Below are positions 1 through 6,201 of a stretch of 7,563 nt of DNA, piece after piece. Numbering within the stretch: position 1 is the first letter of the stretch; every line of letters begins with the position of its first letter. The notes under the pieces were generated by a model. The model was not told the origin of the DNA and made no database searches. It saw only the letters and a program-made list of their open reading frames with translations. A program made the translations under genes and the position numbers. The DNA lies in assembly GCA_964507325.1 (NCBI GenBank), contig CAZDQL010000166.1:1-7563 (forward strand), in the 5' to 3' direction. Source of the stretch: CAZDQL01 sp964507325 (lineage in GTDB: Bacteria; Planctomycetota; UBA1135; GCA-002686595).

Positions 1-119
1 TGGATGATGGTGGTCCCAAGCTGATCCTCGTATCATGCACCCTCTCGTAGCTGGTTCGCGGAAGAACAGGTTGACTCAACGGATGCCCACCACGGGAGTT
101 CGCCGATCGCGGAGGAGCA
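1..119. other. Upstream non-coding edge, possible gene tail
   Basis: No complete gene is visible. On the + strand the frame starting at base 3 stays open for 15 codons to a TAG at 48-50, so this could be the last residues of a gene entering from the left, but so short a run is not evidence by itself. Bases 70-80 form a small perfect palindrome (GTTGA-C-TCAAC) containing TTGACT, a good -35-like hexamer, but no -10-like hexamer lies 16-18 bases downstream. A ribosome-binding site (GGAGGAG, 111-117) precedes the next gene. Confidence 0.35.
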
Positions 120-746
120 ATGGAACAAGAACGCAGGGACGGGGCCGTTTCCCTCACGCGCTACTCAGCCATGACGAAGAAGATCCTCTGGATCCTCCGA
201 GAGCCACACGATGATGATCCCGAAGGAAGGCTGAACATCAGGCATTACCTGCGCGAGTTCGGGCACGAGGGGAGAATCGACCGAAACTGGCTCTACACGT
301 GGTCGTCCGTGGCCAAGGTCTCGTATGGGATCCTGCATCCGAACGAGCCATTCGGGGATTGGTGCGGGAATGCAACAAGGTATGTGCCGGCGTTGCTGTC
401 CATTGCGGCGGTCAATCTGAAGAAGACGGGCGGAGGCGCCACCCACGACGAGAAGAAGCTCGAGGAGGCGTTCGAGCCTCACTCCGAGGCCATTCGAAGG
501 CAGGTCGAGGATCTGGCTCCCGACATCGTCGTCTGCGGCAACACCTTCGGATTGTGCCGGGACTGGTTCGAGGGTGCCGAGGACTCGTGGGACGACTGGG
601 CCCCCTCGAAGGCCGAGTTCCCCTCCTGGAAGATCAGCAAGCGAGTCTGGGTGAACGCCTATCATCCCGCACAGCGAACTGTCTCGCACGACAAGTACTA
701 CGAGCTCATCCGACAGGCAATTGTCCGAGCATCCGAGGCTACCTGA
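120..746 (+). CDS. Uracil-DNA-glycosylase-like protein of unknown role
   Basis: This is a 208-residue soluble protein with no signal peptide or membrane segment. Its layout resembles the uracil-DNA glycosylase (UDG) fold superfamily. A hydrophobic strand runs into a turn near residues 21-30 (KILWILREPH). A second strand and glycine turn lie at 134-144 (PDIVVCGNTFG). A late strand ending in NAYHPAQR (179-186) matches the position and form of the UDG His-Pro motif near the C-terminus. NLKK (99-102) is also typical of short UDG-like proteins in bacterial accessory regions. The classical GxDPGP motif is absent, so glycosylase activity is doubtful. The ATG at 120 has a good but close Shine-Dalgarno sequence; an internal ATG at 171 (MTKKILW) would start directly at the first conserved strand and is an alternative. 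Composition matches the two genes downstream. The gene is very probably real; the family assignment is recalled and moderate, the function unknown. Confidence 0.72.
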   Translation: MEQERRDGAVSLTRYSAMTKKILWILREPHDDDPEGRLNIRHYLREFGHEGRIDRNWLYTWSSVAKVSYGILHPNEPFGDWCGNATRYVPALLSIAAVNLKKTGGGATHDEKKLEEAFEPHSEAIRRQVEDLAPDIVVCGNTFGLCRDWFEGAEDSWDDWAPSKAEFPSWKISKRVWVNAYHPAQRTVSHDKYYELIRQAIVRASEAT

Positions 747-1059
747 TCGATTGTGGGCGGGAGCCGTGGACCAAGGCTGGGCGGGACGCGGGGGAGGCTC
801 TGTGAAACGGGGTGGACCTTCCCCGTGGGGCCGATTGGATCGTCCACAGCCCTCCGCGACTTACTTCGATGCCCTCCGTGCCGGCCGGTCACCCGACCTG
901 ACACGCCAGCGGATCGCTCACTCGCCGGTGCCGACACTCATCGGCTATGCGAGGACAATCGCCTAACATATTGCTGATAAAGGAGTTAGGGGCACATGGA
1001 GATTTCGGTTGCTCATGTGCATCGCAATGTCCTCCATTGGGCGATATAACGACATCGCG
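747..1059. other. Intergenic region with possible leader peptide and promoter
   Basis: This 313-base gap separates the UDG-like gene from the ATPase gene. Several short reading frames cross its first 200 bases, but none has a convincing start or recognisable product. Bases 961-985 are the only AT-rich patch and the likeliest place for a promoter. TAACAT (964-969) and CATATT (967-972) are weak -10-like hexamers, but neither has a matching -35. An AGGAG at 981-985 precedes an ATG at 996, which opens a 17-codon frame ending in TAA at 1047-1049, 10 bases before the preferred ATPase start. No terminator with a T-run is visible after the upstream gene. Confidence 0.4.
996..1049 (+). CDS. Possible 17-residue leader peptide
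   Basis: A short frame (MEISVAHVHRNVLHWAI) has an ATG 10 bases after AGGAG (981-985) and stops 10 bases before the preferred start of the ATPase gene. Its translation could deliver ribosomes to the ATPase start, which lacks its own Shine-Dalgarno sequence. The alternative is that the GGAG at 998-1001 serves a TTG start at 1009 for a longer ATPase, making this peptide an artefact. The peptide resembles nothing I know. Confidence 0.2.
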   Translation: MEISVAHVHRNVLHWAI

Positions 1060-2412
1060 ATGCTTGACCTGCTGATCGGTGAGATGAACCCCTGGTGGCG
1101 GGACCCGGGTGCACGGGTTGGAGGCGGCTACCCGAACCGCCGTGATCTGTTCGAGGGTCTCTGGCGCCGTCTGGGGAACCCAGAGAGCCGGCGTGCCGTG
1201 GTCCTCTTGGGCCCACGGCAGACGGGCAAGACCGTTCTAATCCGGCAGCTCGTGGATGAGCTGCTGGATGCGCGAACACCGCCCTCGCGGATACTGAGAT
1301 TCGACTTCTCTGACGACAGACTCTCCTCGCCTCCCCCGTCCCCGCGCGAGGTGATCGCGTGTGCCCCTCAGGTGCAAGAGGGTGGGCGTACGTTCGTGCT
1401 CCTGGACGAGGTCCAGCGAGTTCCGCACTGGGACCTCTGGTTGAAGCAGGCTGTGGATGCCGGAGGCCTGGCAATCCTGGCCACTGGCTCCTCTGCACTC
1501 AGATTGCGCGAGGGGTCCATCGAGTCCGGTGTGGGCCGCTGGGACGAGGTGCGCATCGAAGGCCTGACCTACCGAGAGTTCCTGCGGCTCGGCGCTGTTG
1601 GCGGGATGTCTCTGGAAGACCGCCTCGAGCTGCAGCCTGCGGCGCTGGAGCGCTATCTCGCCTTGGGTGGTTCTCCCGCGCATCATTCCGGAGAGCCCGG
1701 TTTGGAACTCCGACGGCGAATTCGGGAGGACATCGTCGACAAGGCCATCCTGAAGGACCTGCTTCCGACAGGCGTCGACGTGGCCAAAGTCAAGGACTTG
1801 CTGCTGTACCTCGTGGGCTGTTCGGGCAGCCAATTCAACGCAACCAAGCGCGCTTCACATCTCGGCGCGGATGCCAGGTCTCTGCGGAGCTACCTCCGTC
1901 TGTTGGAGGACGCGGGACTCGTCTCCACACTCCACGAGTATCCCGTTCGGGTGTCCGGACGCAAGCGGACCGCTCGGTCTCAGCTGCAGCCTCGACCCAA
2001 GATCTACGCCGCAGATCATGGTCCGATCAGCGCCTTCTCCCACTACCCCGAACCGACCGCGGATTCCGACACACGAGAGAGGATCTTCGAGGCTGTTGTC
2101 TTCCGCCATCTGCGCTGGGCAGCAGAGCAGCTCGATGTGGAGTCGCCTTTCTTCTACCGAAGACAGAATGACCTGGAGACCGACTTCTTGCTCGAGCTGC
2201 GTGGAGGCAAAGTGGGAATCGAAGTGACTGCCGGTACGCATCTGGTGCGCAAGGCGCGCAGGCTCCGCGAGGCTCAGGACCGGCTCGTGCTGGGCAAGGC
2301 ACTAATCGTCGGCCCTGCCTCGACCAACGCAGCTGGTGGAATAAATGTGATCGATCTGCAACGGTTTCTCCTGGACCCCGTGCGGTACGCGGGAATCGAT
2401 GACCGACGATAG
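1060..2412 (+). CDS. AAA-family ATPase with DUF4143-type C-terminus
   Basis: A 450-residue cytoplasmic ATPase, counting from the ATG at 1060. The N-terminus reads NPWWRDP, as is usual in this family. The nucleotide-binding site shows Walker A GPRQTGKT (about 51-58), Walker B FVLLDEVQ (112-119) and a sensor-1-like ATGSS (141-145). Next come the family phrase EGLTYREFL, a helical region resembling a winged helix, and a C-terminal domain resembling a PD-(D/E)XK nuclease fold. There E344, D375 (LETDFLLE) and E388 align with the expected acidic residues, but the usual lysine of ExK is T390 (IEVTAG), so nuclease activity is doubtful. The frame can extend upstream to a TTG at 1009 with a GGAG seven bases before it (467 residues); I prefer 1060 because it fits the usual family N-terminus. 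The stop lies 14 bases inside the next gene, so the two are probably translationally coupled. Family assignment is strong; substrate and role are unknown. Confidence 0.88.
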   Translation: MLDLLIGEMNPWWRDPGARVGGGYPNRRDLFEGLWRRLGNPESRRAVVLLGPRQTGKTVLIRQLVDELLDARTPPSRILRFDFSDDRLSSPPPSPREVIACAPQVQEGGRTFVLLDEVQRVPHWDLWLKQAVDAGGLAILATGSSALRLREGSIESGVGRWDEVRIEGLTYREFLRLGAVGGMSLEDRLELQPAALERYLALGGSPAHHSGEPGLELRRRIREDIVDKAILKDLLPTGVDVAKVKDLLLYLVGCSGSQFNATKRASHLGADARSLRSYLRLLEDAGLVSTLHEYPVRVSGRKRTARSQLQPRPKIYAADHGPISAFSHYPEPTADSDTRERIFEAVVFRHLRWAAEQLDVESPFFYRRQNDLETDFLLELRGGKVGIEVTAGTHLVRKARRLREAQDRLVLGKALIVGPASTNAAGGINVIDLQRFLLDPVRYAGIDDRR

Positions 2413-3592
2413 TGCCCGGAATCCGCTCGGACGGCCCGAGTCCGAGCAGCTCGAATTCAAGGGACGCGATTCCCTCGACCATCCCGAGCGCGTGGCCCGG
2501 GAGGTCGTGGCAATGCTCAACTCTGGAGGCGGTGAGATTTGGGTGGGCATCGCCGAGGAGGGGGGAGTTGCCCGGCGGATCGAGCCGTTGGATGCGCCAG
2601 GGCAACAGAAGGACCGCCTGCTGGACTGCTTCGTAGAGAGGATCGAACCGTCGCCCTCCGATGATGAGGTTCGCCTCTCGGTCGAGGAGGTCGGCCTTGA
2701 CCGCGTCCTGCTCGTTCGCGTGAGATCCGGAATCGGGCGCCGTCCATACGCCCTCCTGGGACGGGGCGCACGCGCCTTTCTCCGACGAGTCGGAAGGCGC
2801 ATCATCCCAATGTCTAGGGAGGATCTGGCCGCTGCCTTCGGCGGGAGGGACCAGCTGTCGGAGGCCACGAATCTGCAGCGACGGAAGTCCGAGGCCGTCA
2901 CGGCTGGAAAGAGCGTAATCTGGATGGGGCTGGTGTTCGATCGTCCCCTCGATCTGAGCTTCGCCAGCGACGAATCTCTGCGTGCTGATGCGAAGATGTT
3001 GCTCAGTGACCCCTCCCTGTCCGGCAACCGCGTTTCGGGATGGACGGTGATGAACTGGCACACCCAAGGGGGTCATTCCGCGGACCGCGTCTGGCAGGCT
3101 CCGCCTGGATCAGCACGGAACCACGAATGGGGCAAGTGGCGCCTCACGCTGTACGCAGACGGCACTCTCGATTACACCGGTCCCCTCCAGATCCTCGAGC
3201 ACTCCGAGGCGCGAGTTCTCTACCCCTATGCTCTGCTCGAGTATCCCACCTCCTTCATGAGGCTTGCTGCACGCTTGCTCCACGGGCGCGATGCCGGGAG
3301 TCGGAGGGCGACGTTCGACCTGCTGATACAAGGCATCGAGGGGTGGCGCCTCTGGCCCTACTCGCCCCACGCGGCGGGGTACGGCGAGGAGTTCTTCGCC
3401 CGCCCTCCATGTGACGAGGACATCTTGACACTTCCCAAGCCGCTCGAATTCGGTGGGGCCGATCTCACCGAGCGACCGGATGCTTGTGCGTGGGATGCGA
3501 TCCGCAGGATCTACCTCGAGTTCGGCTATTCCGAGGAGCACATACCCCGGGAGTTCGATCAGGAGAGGAAGCGGCTCCGTATCGGAGAGTGA
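2399..3592 (+). CDS. AlbA_2 (Schlafen-type) domain protein, novel C-terminal half
   Basis: A 397-residue cytoplasmic protein. Residues about 12-145 form an AlbA_2/Schlafen-type domain. It has the ESEQLEFK motif (14-21), the signature NSGGGEIWVGI (41-51), and a late segment (115-142) with RRPYALLGRGARAFLRR and MSRED. In eukaryotic Schlafen proteins this fold includes RNA-cleaving enzymes whose active site uses acidic residues near the equivalent of E14-E19. Bacterial members are often called DNA-binding or transcriptional regulators, so the sequence does not choose between nuclease and binding protein. Residues about 165-397 match no domain I recognise; they look mixed beta/alpha and tryptophan-rich (SGWTVMNWHT, 213-222; EWGKWRLTLY, 243-252). 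The ATG lies 14 bases inside the ATPase gene and lacks a strong Shine-Dalgarno sequence, which fits coupled translation. Composition matches the ATPase and differs sharply from the gene that follows. Confidence 0.85.
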   Translation: MTDDSARNPLGRPESEQLEFKGRDSLDHPERVAREVVAMLNSGGGEIWVGIAEEGGVARRIEPLDAPGQQKDRLLDCFVERIEPSPSDDEVRLSVEEVGLDRVLLVRVRSGIGRRPYALLGRGARAFLRRVGRRIIPMSREDLAAAFGGRDQLSEATNLQRRKSEAVTAGKSVIWMGLVFDRPLDLSFASDESLRADAKMLLSDPSLSGNRVSGWTVMNWHTQGGHSADRVWQAPPGSARNHEWGKWRLTLYADGTLDYTGPLQILEHSEARVLYPYALLEYPTSFMRLAARLLHGRDAGSRRATFDLLIQGIEGWRLWPYSPHAAGYGEEFFARPPCDEDILTLPKPLEFGGADLTERPDACAWDAIRRIYLEFGYSEEHIPREFDQERKRLRIGE

Positions 3593-3596
3593 GCCC

Positions 3597-3788
3597 ATGA
3601 CCTCCTTCGACACCCGCGAGCGCATCCTCGACGCCGCCGCCCGGATCTTCCGGCGGGGCGGCTACGAGGCCACCGTCGAGGGCGGGATCCTGCGATCCAA
3701 GGCGGCGGCCTCGCCCGAGCCCCTCGAGGAGTCGATCCGCACGATGCGCGCCCTCCTCGAGCGACTCGCGGAGCGCCAGCTGGCGTAA
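3597..3788 (+). pseudogene. TetR-family regulator remnant, internally deleted
   Basis: This 63-codon frame starts at an ATG with GGAGAG (3584-3589) eight bases upstream, inside the end of the preceding gene. Residues 6-26 (TRERILDAAARIFRRGGYEAT) are a textbook first helix and turn of a TetR DNA-binding domain. A full-length protein would continue with the recognition helix and about 130 residues of ligand-binding domain. Here the sequence passes directly into EGGILRSKAAASPEPLEES, which looks like the last helices of a TetR-family C-terminus, and then stops. The simplest reading is an in-frame deletion of the middle of the gene. Such a protein could not bind DNA in the normal way. The stop codon overlaps the start of the radical SAM gene (TAATG), suggesting the intact ancestor was its operon partner. 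An assembly collapse could give the same picture. Confidence 0.65.
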
Positions 3789-4729
3789 TGGGGGAGGCCA
3801 TGCGCGCCGAGCCCGGCTACCTGCGCCTGCTGGACGATGGGGAGCTCTCCCGCCGCGCGGCGCTGGCCGGGGAGCGCCTGGCGGACTGCGACCTCTGTGC
3901 CCGAGCCTGCGGGGTCGACCGCACCCGCGCGCTCGAGGGCAGCGCGTGCCAGACGGGCGCGCGGGCCTCGGTGACGAGCTTCGGGCCCCACCACGGCGAG
4001 GAGGCCCCCCTCTCGGGCTGGGCCGGCTCGGGGACGATCTTCTTCGACCGCTGCAACCTGCGCTGCGTCTTCTGCCAGAACTCCGACATCAGCCAGGCCT
4101 CGGCCGGCCGCGAGCTGGAGCCCGAGGAGCTGGCCGCGGTCATGCTCGCGCTCCAGGAGCGCGGCTGCCACAACGTCAACCTGGTCTCGCCCAGCCACGT
4201 GGTGGCGCCCGTCCTGGCCGCCGTGCACCTCGCCGCCGAGCGGGGCCTGCGCCTGCCGATCGTGTACAACACCGGCGGCTACGACTGCCTCCCCACCCTG
4301 GCCCTCCTGGACGGGATCGTGGACGTCTACATGCCCGACCTCAAGTACGGCGACTCGAGGATCGGGCGCCGCCTCTCCGGGGTGGACGACTACGTGGAGG
4401 TGAACCGCGCGGCCGTGCTGGAGATGCACCGCCAGGTGGGGGACCTCGAGCTGGACGAGCGGGGCATCGCCCGGCGCGGGCTCCTGGTGCGGCACCTGGT
4501 GCTGCCGGGCGGGCTGGCGGGGACGGAGGAGGTGCTGGCGTTCCTGGCCGAGGAGGTCTCCCCCGACACCTACGTCAACGTCATGGACCAGTACCACCCC
4601 TGCTACAGGGCCCGGGACCACGAGCCCCTCGATCGGCGCCTCAGCCGGGAGGAGTGGCGCGAGGCCCTGCGGATCGCCGGGCGGGCGGGCCTGAGACGGC
4701 TGGACCACCGCGCGGGCCGCCTCGGCTGA
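3788..4729 (+). CDS. PflX-type radical SAM protein (COG1313 family)
   Basis: A 313-residue cytoplasmic iron-sulfur protein of the radical S-adenosylmethionine superfamily, in the branch of uncharacterised relatives of pyruvate formate-lyase activating enzyme. The radical SAM cluster motif CNLRCVFC (C89, C93, C96) should hold the 4Fe-4S cluster that cleaves S-adenosylmethionine. An N-terminal cysteine set, CDLCARAC plus GSAC (C34, C37, C41, C54), is characteristic of the family and may hold a second metal site. Other family segments are NLVSPSHV (131-138), YNTGGYD (160-166), DVYMPDLKYGD (179-189) and MDQYHPCYRA (266-275). Length is normal. The ATG at 3788 overlaps the TetR remnant's stop; an ATG at 3800 follows GGGGAGG very closely and is a possible alternative start. 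The target enzyme is unknown: no glycyl-radical partner is in the window. Very high GC agrees with the genes to its right. Confidence 0.9.
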   Translation: MGEAMRAEPGYLRLLDDGELSRRAALAGERLADCDLCARACGVDRTRALEGSACQTGARASVTSFGPHHGEEAPLSGWAGSGTIFFDRCNLRCVFCQNSDISQASAGRELEPEELAAVMLALQERGCHNVNLVSPSHVVAPVLAAVHLAAERGLRLPIVYNTGGYDCLPTLALLDGIVDVYMPDLKYGDSRIGRRLSGVDDYVEVNRAAVLEMHRQVGDLELDERGIARRGLLVRHLVLPGGLAGTEEVLAFLAEEVSPDTYVNVMDQYHPCYRARDHEPLDRRLSREEWREALRIAGRAGLRRLDHRAGRLG

Positions 4730-4823
4730 GGGCCCTCCCCCTCGCGCGGATCCCGGCTCAAGCGCGGGGAGCGGGCCGGCCGAAAGCACGGGATCCGGCC
4801 GGTCTCCCGGCCCGAGGATCGCC
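4730..4823. repeat. Intergenic gap with 9-bp inverted repeat
   Basis: This 94-base gap separates the radical SAM and zinc-ribbon genes. CGGATCCCG (4747-4755) and CGGGATCCG (4789-4797) are perfect complements around a 33-base spacer that is itself very GC-rich, so a long hairpin is possible. No T-run follows on either strand, so it is not a classical rho-independent terminator. A GAGG (4814-4817) six bases before the next ATG is its ribosome-binding site. In DNA this GC-rich such an arm pair can arise by chance. Confidence 0.35.
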
Positions 4824-5555
4824 ATGCGAGAGGCCACCTGTCCCCAGTGCCAGGGCAGCATGCGCCCCGTCTTCGTCGGGGAGATGCAGGACAAGCACCT
4901 CCAGTGCGAGTACTGCGGCCACCTCTGCGACGTGCCCGACGAGCACTCCGTCGCGAAGGAGGAGAGCGTCGCCTACACGGACGACGCCGGCCGCGAGGTG
5001 CGCCGCAGCCGGCGGGTGACGACCACCCGGCGGGACCTCTCCGGCGAGGCGTCGAAGCCGCGCGAGGAGGAGGAGGACGGGGTCCCCATCGTGGCCGGCC
5101 CCGGCCAGGACACCTACATCATCATGCCCGGCTCCCCCGAGGAGATGGTGGCCTCGCTCGAGCGCAAGATGGGGGAGGAGCTGCACCCGGACGCGAGGCG
5201 CGAGCTGGAGGAGCTCCTGCGGAGCTCGCACCCCCATCCCTCCTGGGAGGGCCAGGTCCTGTGGGACGACGGGGACGGGAGCGGCGTGCCGCTCGAGCCG
5301 CCCAAGCCCGGCAGCGCGACCTTCACGACCGTCACGGACACCTGGAGCACGACCGAGACCCTGAGCCTCGGGGACGACCCCCAGGGCTGGAGCGCGCTCG
5401 GGGCGCCGCGCGAGGTCTCCGCCCGGCCCGCCGGCCGAACCCACCGCCTCGCCTCGAGCGGAGAGGCGCCGGCGGAGGCCGCCTACTGGTACAAGCTGGG
5501 CGCCATCGCGGCCGCGTTCCTCGCGGGCCTGGCCTTCCTCGCCGCCCTGCTCTGA
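4824..5555 (+). CDS. Zinc-ribbon protein with C-terminal membrane anchor
   Basis: A 243-residue protein I do not recognise as a named family. Residues 6-31 form a clear zinc ribbon: CPQC (C6, C9) and CEYC (C28, C31), with C35 close by. A charged linker follows, with a run of basic residues (RRSRR, RRD) and an EEEED stretch near 80. The middle includes a predicted helical part, SPEEMVASLERKMGEEL, then DARRELEELL, and a Ser/Thr/Pro-rich stretch. The last ~18 residues are a single hydrophobic helix (IAAAFLAGLAFLAALL), so the protein is probably tail-anchored with the zinc ribbon in the cytoplasm; there is no signal peptide. GAGG six bases upstream supports the ATG. The gene lies 27 bases before yciB and may share its transcript. 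Cytoplasmic zinc ribbons with one membrane helix are often sensors or assembly factors, but no role can be assigned. Confidence 0.8.
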   Translation: MREATCPQCQGSMRPVFVGEMQDKHLQCEYCGHLCDVPDEHSVAKEESVAYTDDAGREVRRSRRVTTTRRDLSGEASKPREEEEDGVPIVAGPGQDTYIIMPGSPEEMVASLERKMGEELHPDARRELEELLRSSHPHPSWEGQVLWDDGDGSGVPLEPPKPGSATFTTVTDTWSTTETLSLGDDPQGWSALGAPREVSARPAGRTHRLASSGEAPAEAAYWYKLGAIAAAFLAGLAFLAALL

Positions 5556-5582
5556 GGCCGCGCCGTCGGGTATGCTCTGCGC

Positions 5583-6170
5583 ATGCCCGACAAAACCACC
5601 GCCTCTCAGCCCTCCGCCGGGGTCAAGCTCCTCATCGAGGTCGGACCCCTGGTCGTCTTCTTCGTCGCCAACGCGAAGTGGGACATCTTCGTCGGCACCG
5701 GGGCCTTCATGGTGGCGATCACCCTGTCGCTGCTGGCCTCCTGGCTCACCGAGAGGAGGCTGCCCACCCTGCCCCTGGTGACGGCCTTCTTCGTGCTGGT
5801 CTTCGGCACCCTGACGCTGGTCCTGAAGGACGCGACCTTCATCAAGCTCAAGCCCACCCTGGTCTACTCGCTCTTCGGGATCCTCCTGCTGGTGGGGCTG
5901 GCCCTGCGCCGCTCCTGGCTGGAGCCGCTCCTGGGGACCGCCCTGAGCCTGACCGAGGAGGGCTGGCGCCGCCTGACCCTGCGCTGGGCGCTCTTCTTCC
6001 TCGTCATGGCGGTCGTGAACGAGGTCGTCTGGCGCAACTTCTCCGACGACGTCTGGGTCAACTTCAAGGTCTTCGGCTTCCTGCCGCTGACCCTGGTCTT
6101 CTTCATGGCCCAGACGGGCCTGATCCGGAGGCACTCGATCGAGGAGGAGGGGCGGGCCGACGGCGGCTGA
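5583..6170 (+). CDS. yciB: YciB/IspZ inner-membrane protein
   Basis: A 195-residue polytopic membrane protein of the YciB (IspZ, intracellular septation protein A) family. In other Gram-negative bacteria members are linked to cell-envelope integrity and division, with contacts to elongation and division machinery. Family signatures seen here are KLLIEVGPLVVFFVAN (15-30), KDATFIKLKPT (82-92), LTLRWALFF (131-139), NEVVWRNFSDDVWVNFKVFG (146-165) and the terminal IRRHS. About five or six membrane segments fall near 14-30, 37-54, 64-81, 91-108, 133-151 and 160-180. Length is close to that of other members. The start codon lacks a strong Shine-Dalgarno sequence; TATGCT at 5571-5576, just before it, could be a -10 hexamer giving a very short or absent leader, though no good -35 is seen. 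The gene runs convergent to the next one, with 31 bases between stops. Confidence 0.9.
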   Translation: MPDKTTASQPSAGVKLLIEVGPLVVFFVANAKWDIFVGTGAFMVAITLSLLASWLTERRLPTLPLVTAFFVLVFGTLTLVLKDATFIKLKPTLVYSLFGILLLVGLALRRSWLEPLLGTALSLTEEGWRRLTLRWALFFLVMAVVNEVVWRNFSDDVWVNFKVFGFLPLTLVFFMAQTGLIRRHSIEEEGRADGG

Positions 6171-6201
6171 CCCGCAGCGGCACCCGGGGGCGGGACGGCC
6201 C
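6171..6201. other. Short convergent intergenic gap
   Basis: These 31 bases separate the convergent stops of yciB and the secreted protein gene. The run is GC-rich with no clear stem followed by a T-run, so no intrinsic terminator can be called for either gene. Confidence 0.4.

Noticed and set aside
721..966. Open frames of 74-81 codons after the UDG-like gene.
   Set aside because: They have no convincing ribosome-binding site, no recognisable protein features, and overlap one another in different frames.
961..991. GCCTAAC ... GTTAGGG inverted pair resembling the ends of an integron attC site.
   Set aside because: The pair spans only 31 bases, far shorter than real attC sites, lacks the inner paired boxes, and its last base breaks the GTTRRRY consensus. 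A 6-bp arm pair at this spacing is expected many times by chance in a window this size.
2400..2413. A 14-base exact repeat (TGACCGACGATAGT) shared between the ATPase/AlbA_2 overlap and 7484-7496 plus the base before or after.
   Set aside because: The match is only about 13-14 bases, the flanks are unrelated, and one copy is constrained by two overlapping coding frames. A single match of this length is not unlikely by chance in 7.5 kb.
3662..4894. Long open frames on the opposite strand of the radical SAM gene, and similar ones opposite the zinc-ribbon and yciB genes.
   Set aside because: Very high GC makes stop codons rare in all frames. These translations are low-complexity, rich in Arg, Pro, Ala, Gly and Val, and match no family, whereas the sense-strand proteins carry clear motifs.
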